Shown piece after piece: positions 1 to 4,153 of a DNA stretch of 8,314 nt. The stretch's first letter is position 1. Each line of letters starts with the position of its first letter. A model generated the notes under the pieces. It saw only the letters and a list, made by a program, of their open reading frames with translations, searched no databases and had not been told where the DNA came from. This stretch comes from JALNYB01 sp023230065 (lineage in GTDB: Archaea > Thermoplasmatota > Thermoplasmata > Methanomassiliicoccales > Methanomethylophilaceae), in contig JAVESW010000051.1 of assembly GCA_034006405.1 (NCBI GenBank), positions 1-8,314 of the forward strand, written 5' to 3'. The position numbers and the translations under genes are program-made.

Positions 1-695
1 GCTTCCTTTTGAACATCATAGACTTCGTGGCAGGCCTTGTATGCCAGATCGATGGCATGATCGAACTCTTCACGGGTCATGTTTCCATCCATTTGAAGGA
101 GAACGATCTCGTCAGTGGAAGGTACGATAGCAAGAGGCACATCTGCCTGTCCGAAGTTGTCTTCTTCTTTATTGAGGTCAAGAAGGACATGGTCGTCTGC
201 TTTTCCTGCTGCTATTGCTGGAATGATATCCCTCATAGGGATACCTGCATCTGCAAGCGCGACGGATGCTGCGGTAAGACCTGCGCATCTGGTTCCTGCG
301 TTTGCTTGAAGGATCTCGATGTAGACATCGATGGATGCACGGGGGAAGAGTTCTGTGAGAACTACTTTCTCTAATGCTTCTGCGATAATCTTCGAGATCT
401 CTATTGACCTTCTGTCTGGTCCGGGTCTTTTCCTGTCGCTAACAGAGAAGGCTTCCATATTGTATTTGCATTGGATAATCGCTTTTGTAGGGTCCTGAAG
501 ATGTCTAGGGTGACATTCCCTCGGGCCATATACTGCTGCGAGTACCTTGTTCTTTCCAATTTCTAAGTATGCAGATCCATCAGCGTTGCTGAGGACTCCC
601 GCTTCAATTTTGATGGGCCTTTTCTCTTCGGCAGTCCTGCCGTCGATTCTGAGACCTTCATCATTAACTAATACCATATCAGTGTGTCCGCTCAT
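1..695 (-). CDS. rrp41: Archaeal exosome catalytic subunit Rrp41, 3' end cut off by the window edge
   Basis: Phosphorolytic 3'-5' exoribonuclease subunit of the archaeal exosome (RNase PH fold). It forms the catalytic hexameric ring with Rrp42 and acts in cytoplasmic RNA degradation and tailing. The reading frame is open from ATG at 695 to the left edge: 231 complete codons, so only the last few residues should be missing. Visible family signatures are EGLRIDGR near residues 13-20, the phosphate/RNA-binding RPGPDRRS around 90-97, NAGTRCAGLTAASVAL at 132-147, and DLNKEEDNFGQADVPLA at 173-189. Acidic D179 and D185 correspond to the catalytic region of Sulfolobus Rrp41 as I recall it. The start lies 2 bp after the rrp4 stop, and a GGAGG sits 7 bases upstream inside the rrp4 3' end, so translation is probably coupled. 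Rrp42 is expected just beyond the edge. Family assignment is very secure. Confidence 0.96.
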   Translation of the reverse strand, partial: MSGHTDMVLVNDEGLRIDGRTAEEKRPIKIEAGVLSNADGSAYLEIGKNKVLAAVYGPRECHPRHLQDPTKAIIQCKYNMEAFSVSDRKRPGPDRRSIEISKIIAEALEKVVLTELFPRASIDVYIEILQANAGTRCAGLTAASVALADAGIPMRDIIPAIAAGKADDHVLLDLNKEEDNFGQADVPLAIVPSTDEIVLLQMDGNMTREEFDHAIDLAYKACHEVYDVQKE

Positions 696-697
696 GA

Positions 698-1411
698 TCA
701 TTCCTCCCCGTTGTCGTCTTCGTCTGCGACCTGCGGGAGTTTGTTTTCGATAAATTCTTTAACTTTTTCCGTAAGGTTACTGGATTGTGCGTTTGCCTCG
801 ATCATCTTGATCGCTGCAACAGCGACATCTGTGTTTTCGTCGTCGCCGTCTACCCAAATCCTACCATTCTGACCTACAAATATACGGCAGTCGGTAAGGT
901 TCTTGATCATTTGGATCATTGAGCCGCTTTTTCCGATAATCCTGGAGACTTTGGAATGAGGGATTTCGACAATCTGTCCACCTTCGATTCTTCTAAGTCC
1001 TGAATCTTTCATTGTGACTTGGATCTTTTTGCTCTCGTCCACCATAAGTACCTTGAGCATTACAACATTTCCAAGATTCAAATATCTGGATGTGTCCCCG
1101 AATTCGACTTTCCATGGAACCTCATTCACATGAAGGGGTGCGGGATAAGGTGCATTGATGTCGACCAGCCAATTGGAGGGTCCGATATCTATGATGACTC
1201 CGAGGACCGTGTCACCGGTGCTTGGCATGTAACATCCTCCCAAGGGGATGACGTTTACATTATTCTGAAATATGTTCTTGACGCCTAATACGCTGGCGTA
1301 TACATTGCCGTCGAGCACGTATGTGTTGTTACCGGCATTCATTCCGCTGTCATCCAGCAGATCTCCCGGGACCACTATCTCACGTGCGGGTCTGGCGCTT
1401 CTTTTTTCCAT
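698..1411 (-). CDS. rrp4: Exosome RNA-binding cap subunit Rrp4
   Basis: RNA-binding cap protein that sits on the Rrp41/Rrp42 ring and feeds substrate RNA into the exosome channel. At 237 residues it has the normal length. It shows the expected three-part layout: an N-terminal domain (about 1-55, with VVPGDLL at 13-19), an S1 domain (about 60-135, with GDTVLGVIIDIG at 66-77), and a KH domain (about 145-210) with the GxxG loop as IIGKSGSM, GKSG at 160-163. The C-terminus is very acidic (ADEDDNGEE); it has no known role here. The start follows the SBDS stop by 24 bp, and the sequence AAGTGAT 4 bases before the ATG is a moderate Shine-Dalgarno match. It lies between SBDS and rrp41, the usual archaeal exosome superoperon order. 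Confidence 0.96.
   Translation of the reverse strand: MEKRSARPAREIVVPGDLLDDSGMNAGNNTYVLDGNVYASVLGVKNIFQNNVNVIPLGGCYMPSTGDTVLGVIIDIGPSNWLVDINAPYPAPLHVNEVPWKVEFGDTSRYLNLGNVVMLKVLMVDESKKIQVTMKDSGLRRIEGGQIVEIPHSKVSRIIGKSGSMIQMIKNLTDCRIFVGQNGRIWVDGDDENTDVAVAAIKMIEANAQSSNLTEKVKEFIENKLPQVADEDDNGEE
703..707 (-). promoter_or_regulatory. Shine-Dalgarno site of rrp41 inside the rrp4 3' end
   Basis: On the minus strand GGAGG is followed by AATGATC and the rrp41 ATG at 695. It lies in the last codons of rrp4 (the acidic tail), which supports this start and suggests coupled translation of the two exosome genes. Confidence 0.75.
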
Positions 1412-1435
1412 TTTATCACTTCTCGCGAATGTTAT

Positions 1436-2131
1436 TTAATTGATTAGTTTGACCGAGGCTGCTCCCTTGGTCCGGTGTTTTAGCTTCTCACTCAGTTCGG
1501 TAACAAGTCCTGCAGGCAACTCCATCGTGCCTATCCAAGATCCATCTGCTTCCCATTCTTCCCTGTCTACGATACCGTAATGAATCAGATCATCATAGCA
1601 GCGACCGTAATCCTCTCCTTTGATTTTGATCACGATTTTGCTTTTCTCGAATCTAATTGGGATGAGCGGGCGCAAAAGTTTCATGGCCTCTTCTATTTCT
1701 TTGTCGAGAGGTTTGAACGGGTCTACATGGAATTTGACTTCCTCGAGAGCCAGTTTGATCCTCATCGGGGGATGAGGCAGTTTTGTTTGAGGGTTGATCG
1801 CATTAGCAGAGATGTATGTTATCACCTGATGCATTTTCACGTCGAGCATTTCTTTACGCTGCTCGGCGGTGATCTGTACCTCTCCTTTCTCAATGATTTT
1901 TCTTGCTATTATAGAAATATCATTGGTTCCAAAGGTTTCTTTAATCTTGTCTTCAGCTGGACGGGTTCCTTTGCTTGCATTTTTGAAAACCTCTTCGACT
2001 GCTAAGTATTCGATAAGATCAACTTGTTTTCCCTGTTTGATGATATTCATCGCTGCAGGGTCAAGCATGATTTCAAAGGTTTCACCATGGCTTTCTAGCC
2101 TGGCTATTATCGCGTCGTCGAGATTTACCAT
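1436..2131 (-). CDS. sbds: Ribosome maturation factor SBDS (Sdo1) homologue
   Basis: Archaeal orthologue of the Shwachman-Bodian-Diamond protein, which in eukaryotes works with the EFL1 GTPase to release the anti-association factor eIF6 (archaeal aIF6) from the large ribosomal subunit. At 231 residues it has typical archaeal length. The three domains can be followed: the N-terminal FYSH domain (about 1-85, including QGKQVDLIEYLAVEEVF from 33), a central helical domain (about 90-155) with the characteristic run from AEQRKEML at 89-96 to NPQTKLPHPPMRI at 113-125, and a C-terminal ferredoxin-like domain (about 160-231). It starts 12 bp after the psmA stop, with AGGT just upstream of the ATG. Its place between psmA and rrp4 matches the conserved archaeal superoperon, linking ribosome assembly with RNA turnover. 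Nothing appears truncated. Confidence 0.96.
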   Translation of the reverse strand: MVNLDDAIIARLESHGETFEIMLDPAAMNIIKQGKQVDLIEYLAVEEVFKNASKGTRPAEDKIKETFGTNDISIIARKIIEKGEVQITAEQRKEMLDVKMHQVITYISANAINPQTKLPHPPMRIKLALEEVKFHVDPFKPLDKEIEEAMKLLRPLIPIRFEKSKIVIKIKGEDYGRCYDDLIHYGIVDREEWEADGSWIGTMELPAGLVTELSEKLKHRTKGAASVKLIN

Positions 2132-2143
2132 GTCAGTACCTAT

Positions 2144-2908
2144 TCAAGTCTTGCTGACTGCTTTAGAGGTCTCGGCTTCCGAAGGGCCCTTCAATTTTTT
2201 GTCTTTTTCGATAATTTTCGAGATTTCAGCTTCTGAAAGTCTTCTGAATTTCTTGTCCTTTTCGACAATACCGACTTCAACGGAGTTAGCCGTGGGTGTT
2301 TCTTCGATAGCGACACCAAGTGCTTTAAGTCCGAGTTTTGCTGCTGCTTCAAAGGTCATTTTGTCTTTGAATTCTTTCTCGAATATGTCCATGACTACGG
2401 GGCGTCCAGATCCGATACATGTTGCCTTGTATGCCACGAGGGCGCCCGAAGGGTCGGTCTCGAAAAGATGTATTCCGAGGTCGTCAACGCCTGCCATAAG
2501 CAATGCTGTACCGAATGGGCGGACTCCGCCATACTGAGTGTAATTTTGTTTGTAGTCGCAGATTTTTTTCACGAGTAATTCAACGGTAATGTTTTCACCG
2601 TAGTTTACTTTGTGAATTTGGGCGGTCTTTCTCGCTTCGTCTACGAGGATTCTTGCGTCAGCTACGAGACCGGATGTTGCGCATCCGATATAATCATCGA
2701 TATCGTAGATCTTTTCAATGGATCTGGGCTCCACCAATTTACTAGATACTCTTTTATCGACAACAAGGATAACTCCATCCTTGAATTTGAGTCCGATTGT
2801 GGTCGTACCCTTTTTGACTGCCTCACGGGCGTACTCGACCTGGAACAATCTTCCGTCAGGAGAGAAAACAGTTATTCCCCTGTCATATGCCATTTGTCCT
2901 GGTTGCAT
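2144..2908 (-). CDS. psmA: 20S proteasome alpha subunit PsmA, with a duplicated C-terminal tail
   Basis: Alpha subunit that forms the outer gating rings of the archaeal 20S proteasome and docks the PAN or Cdc48-type ATPase. I place the start at ATG 2908 (254 residues). AAGGAG lies 10 bases upstream, and the protein then begins MQPGQMAYDRGITVFSPDGR, the family N-terminus with the gate motif YDR at 8-10. An upstream in-frame GTG at 2938 would add ten residues, but the Shine-Dalgarno site would fall inside the coding sequence. Other family marks are GRLFQVEYAREAVKKG at 19-34, TSGLVADARILVD at 78-90 and QYGGVRPFG at 125-133. The core ends near residue 215. Residues 216-233 and 234-251 are two tandem copies of an 18-residue unit (EKDKK...SEAE.SK), giving a longer, charged tail than the roughly 233-residue Thermoplasma protein. 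It appears to have its own promoter. Confidence 0.96.
   Translation of the reverse strand: MQPGQMAYDRGITVFSPDGRLFQVEYAREAVKKGTTTIGLKFKDGVILVVDKRVSSKLVEPRSIEKIYDIDDYIGCATSGLVADARILVDEARKTAQIHKVNYGENITVELLVKKICDYKQNYTQYGGVRPFGTALLMAGVDDLGIHLFETDPSGALVAYKATCIGSGRPVVMDIFEKEFKDKMTFEAAAKLGLKALGVAIEETPTANSVEVGIVEKDKKFRRLSEAEISKIIEKDKKLKGPSEAETSKAVSKT
2156..2263 (-). repeat. Two tandem 54-bp units coding the PsmA C-terminal tail
   Basis: Unit 1 is 2263-2210 (residues 216-233) and unit 2 is 2209-2156 (residues 234-251). They share 11 of 18 amino acids, with EKDKK, SEAE and SK in the same places, while the third codon positions have drifted. This indicates an in-frame tandem duplication that is not very recent. 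The repeat ends three codons before the stop. Confidence 0.8.
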
Positions 2909-2918
2909 GTGATTAATA

Positions 2919-2924
2919 CTCCTT
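2919..2924 (-). promoter_or_regulatory. Shine-Dalgarno site deciding the psmA start
   Basis: AAGGAG on the minus strand, 10 bases before ATG 2908. It supports this ATG over the in-frame GTG at 2938, which lies upstream of the site. Confidence 0.65.
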
Positions 2925-2948
2925 ATATTCGCGACCACATTCGCACAG

Positions 2949-2960
2949 CAGTATATATGG
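2949..2960 (-). promoter_or_regulatory. Probable archaeal promoter (TATA box) of psmA
   Basis: Minus-strand reading is CCATATATACTG, preceded by a purine-rich GTAAAC that could act as a BRE. A start site about 25 bp downstream would fall near 2930, leaving a leader of roughly 22 nt that contains the AAGGAG. It lies in the only gap of notable size (78 bp) in the minus-strand gene series, so psmA-SBDS-rrp4-rrp41 may be transcribed separately from the two upstream genes. Assignment is by pattern and position only. Confidence 0.5.
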
Positions 2961-2986
2961 GTTTACAGTCGCGTATTAAATAAAGT

Positions 2987-3298
2987 TCAATGTTTTTTCG
3001 ATGCATTATTTTTTAATTCGGGATATTTATCTCTGAGTGTTTTTAGAGTTCCTGACATAAGTATTGACCTAGAATATGAATCGGCAATATTCATGATTTC
3101 TATTGAACGGCCAATTTGATCGGGTGAACATCGTATTATGGCTCTAGATGAATTACACTGTATGATGTAAAGCGACTCTTCATTTTTGCATATGCTGTTT
3201 GTGGTTCTGATTAATGATTCTTTTGTAATATTGGGAGAAACTTCAAACACGATATATCTGCGTCTCCCACGTTCTGATTTAACTACCAATTCATTCAC
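2987..3298 (-). CDS. rnp2: RNase P protein component 2 (Rnp2/Pop5 family)
   Basis: Protein subunit of archaeal RNase P, the ribonucleoprotein that removes 5' leaders from pre-tRNA; Pop5 pairs with Rpp30 to support catalysis. I choose GTG 3298 (103 residues). It overlaps the stop of the upstream zinc-finger gene by 4 bp (GTGA), and the protein then starts just before the conserved RRRYIVFEV strand, as in other Pop5 proteins. An ATG at 3349 would give 120 residues but needs a 55-bp overlap and has no Shine-Dalgarno site. Family features are the first strand RRRYIVFEV, the middle region SRAIIRCSPDQIGRSIEIMN, and the end motif ILMSGTLKTLRDKYPEL, which matches the usual 'sGTik.lr.ky' ending. The basic tail (NNASKKH) is not conserved. 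Identification rests on weak but consistent motifs plus its position upstream of psmA. The usual partner gene for Rpp30 is not adjacent. Confidence 0.85.
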   Translation of the reverse strand: MNELVVKSERGRRRYIVFEVSPNITKESLIRTTNSICKNEESLYIIQCNSSRAIIRCSPDQIGRSIEIMNIADSYSRSILMSGTLKTLRDKYPELKNNASKKH

Positions 3299-3813
3299 TT
3301 CTTTTCTTTGTATACGTGCATCGAAACGCTTTCGTAGATTGCTCCACATTTTTTACAGACGGGTTTGCTCATGTCTACTCTGTTTCCACATTTGCATATG
3401 AAAGTTTCATCTTTGCGTGGCAATACAGCACCGCATTCGCAAATATTTCCCTTTACGAACCTTCCGCAGATAGGACACCTTGTTTTTATAGGGTCTCTAA
3501 TTTCCATGGTCTCGTATTTAGCACCGCAGTAGGGACATGCATCTGTAGGTTTTGCACAGGCATCATGGAAGATCTTTCCACAAGTGCAAATAGCGATAGG
3601 ATCGTCGGCAATGTTTCCGCGACATATTTCACACTTTTTTTCGTCTTCTCCCTCATCCAAAAAATAGGTAGATTTTTCGGATTTGATGCCATTCAATTTG
3701 CTACTAATCTTGTATTTTCCGAATACATATGATTGTACTACAAAGAGTATGGCTACAACTATGACCAGCCCTATGATTATACCCAGTGTAATGATGTCAT
3801 TTCCTAAGTCCAT
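3295..3813 (-). CDS. Membrane-anchored protein with RING-like C4HC3 finger and two zinc ribbons, function unknown
   Basis: I do not recognise this as a named family. The 172-residue protein starts with a single hydrophobic helix (about residues 8-30, GIIIGLVIVVAILFVV core), followed by a short basic stretch (FGKYKISSK), so the rest is probably cytoplasmic. Three metal-binding units follow. The first has C61-x2-C64, C76-x-C78, H83-x2-C86 and C93-x2-C96, a C4HC3 cross-brace spacing like RING-CH or PHD fingers. The second is a ribbon (C113-x2-C116, C125-x-C127). The third is a ribbon (C140-x-C142, C153-x2-C156). Sixteen ligands would hold four zinc ions. ATG 3813 is the only good start before the membrane helix. 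It has no Shine-Dalgarno site, so the mRNA may be leaderless. Its stop overlaps the rnp2 GTG, and it heads the series leading to psmA. It could be a membrane-bound protein-interaction or ligase-like factor, but that is speculation. Confidence 0.85.
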   Translation of the reverse strand: MDLGNDIITLGIIIGLVIVVAILFVVQSYVFGKYKISSKLNGIKSEKSTYFLDEGEDEKKCEICRGNIADDPIAICTCGKIFHDACAKPTDACPYCGAKYETMEIRDPIKTRCPICGRFVKGNICECGAVLPRKDETFICKCGNRVDMSKPVCKKCGAIYESVSMHVYKEKK

Positions 3814-3821
3814 GTTGTACG

Positions 3822-3846
3822 TATATAAAATTTGGCTTTTTAATAC
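3822..3846 (-). promoter_or_regulatory. Candidate promoter region of the zinc-finger gene
   Basis: Two AT-rich boxes lie upstream of ATG 3813 on the minus strand. TATTAAAAA (3845-3837) is about 28 bp before the ATG and would suit a leaderless or nearly leaderless transcript, consistent with the absent Shine-Dalgarno site. TTTTATATAC (near 3831-3822) matches the TATA consensus better but is too close to the ATG to give a transcript that includes it. Which box is used cannot be decided from sequence. Confidence 0.35.
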
Positions 3847-3907
3847 TTCGTAGAAATTGGCAACCGATTGAAAATTATGTGCATACGATTTTTAATTATT
3901 TATGCAA

Positions 3908-3920
3908 TTATGTTACATAA
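3908..3920. repeat. Short palindrome TTATGT-T-ACATAA
   Basis: Perfect 6-bp arms around one central base, the shape of a small dimeric regulator site. In AT-rich DNA a palindrome of this size can arise by chance, so no function is claimed. Confidence 0.4.
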
Positions 3921-3931
3921 AATGTTGTAGA

Positions 3932-3949
3932 ATTACCTTTTTAGGTAAT
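3932..3949. repeat. Inverted repeat ATTACCT-TTTT-AGGTAAT
   Basis: Perfect 7-bp arms with a 4-base loop, directly followed by a second small inverted repeat TATAG-AAA-CTATA (3949-3961). It could be an operator or form a hairpin in RNA. It is far from any gene end, and no T-run follows on either strand, so a terminator role is unlikely. Confidence 0.5.
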
Positions 3950-4005
3950 ATAGAAACTATAGATAATATTCAATATCTGGGTCTGTTAAAAAAATGGTAA
4001 CCTAA

Positions 4006-4048
4006 AAACGATACAATACAAAAGCAATTTTTCGAAAAATTATCGTTT
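4006..4048. repeat. Nested palindromes upstream of the hdrA promoter
   Basis: AATTTTTCGAAAAATT (4026-4041) is a perfect 16-bp palindrome. It is enclosed by the inverted pair AAACGATA (4006-4013) and TATCGTTT (4041-4048), which share one base with it. The set ends 16 bp before the TATA box at 4065-4072, upstream of the core promoter, where an archaeal activator could bind. A back-of-envelope model at about 70% AT gives a few per cent chance of such a 16-bp palindrome in 340 bp. Confidence 0.55.
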
Positions 4049-4064
4049 GTAAAGCACTATTGAG

Positions 4065-4072
4065 TTTATAAA
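4065..4072 (+). promoter_or_regulatory. Probable TATA box of the hdrA-mvhDG operon
   Basis: TTTATAAA matches the archaeal TATA consensus. A start site about 25 bp downstream would fall around 4093-4097, giving a leader of roughly 57-60 nt with a Shine-Dalgarno site. The leader would begin with a small possible hairpin (GGAAA-ACCA-TTTCC, 4098-4111) and carry the palindrome ACCAATTGGT (4127-4136). Position and pattern only. Confidence 0.5.
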
Positions 4073-4141
4073 CATTACGTAATAAGGGTTTTAATTAGGA
4101 AAACCATTTCCCAAATCATTCCAATCACCAATTGGTATGAC

Positions 4142-4146
4142 GGAGG
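4142..4146 (+). promoter_or_regulatory. Shine-Dalgarno site of hdrA (decides the TTG start)
   Basis: GGAGG lies 7 bases before TTG 4154. No in-frame ATG precedes the flavin-binding strand, and an ATG at 4137 is in another frame and ends after six codons. The TTG is therefore the probable start. Confidence 0.75.
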
Positions 4147-4153
4147 CAAAGAT

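Larger units (their letters stand above)
3814..4153. other. AT-rich divergent intergenic region with no gene, rich in inverted repeats
   Basis: These 340 bp separate the minus-strand exosome/proteasome series from the hdrA operon. No open frame with family motifs and no RNA gene is visible. The region holds several inverted repeats (3908-3920, 3932-3949, 3949-3961, 4006-4048), a nine-base inverted pair TTTTTAGGT (3938-3946) with ACCTAAAAA (4000-4008), a TATA box for hdrA near 4065, and a leader with two short palindromes. It is clearly more AT-rich than the flanking genes. Confidence 0.8.

Noticed and set aside
9..374. Plus-strand open frame of 121 residues with many cysteines.
   Set aside because: It lies antisense to rrp41, whose minus-strand translation shows clear exosome motifs. 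The cysteines come from the opposite-strand codons.
1580..2537. Long plus-strand open frames over SBDS and psmA (141 and 222 residues).
   Set aside because: They are antisense to two securely identified conserved genes and show no recognisable domain.
2909..2938. Ten-residue longer PsmA starting at GTG 2938.
   Set aside because: The AAGGAG site would lie inside the coding sequence, and the extra residues do not resemble the family N-terminus.
3295..3349. A 120-residue version of Rnp2 starting at ATG 3349.
   Set aside because: It would overlap the upstream gene by 55 bp, has no Shine-Dalgarno site, and adds residues outside the Pop5 fold. GTG 3298 gives a 4-bp overlap and the expected length, though the longer form cannot be fully excluded.
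3932..3961. The paired hairpins as a transcription terminator for a gene on either strand.
   Set aside because: No gene ends near it: both flanking genes point away. No T-run follows the stems.
3814..4153. A small RNA, CRISPR array or mobile-element remnant in the intergenic region.
   Set aside because: There are no regularly spaced direct repeats, no C/D-box or tRNA-like pattern, and no transposase fragment or target-site duplication. Only inverted repeats and promoter-like boxes were found.
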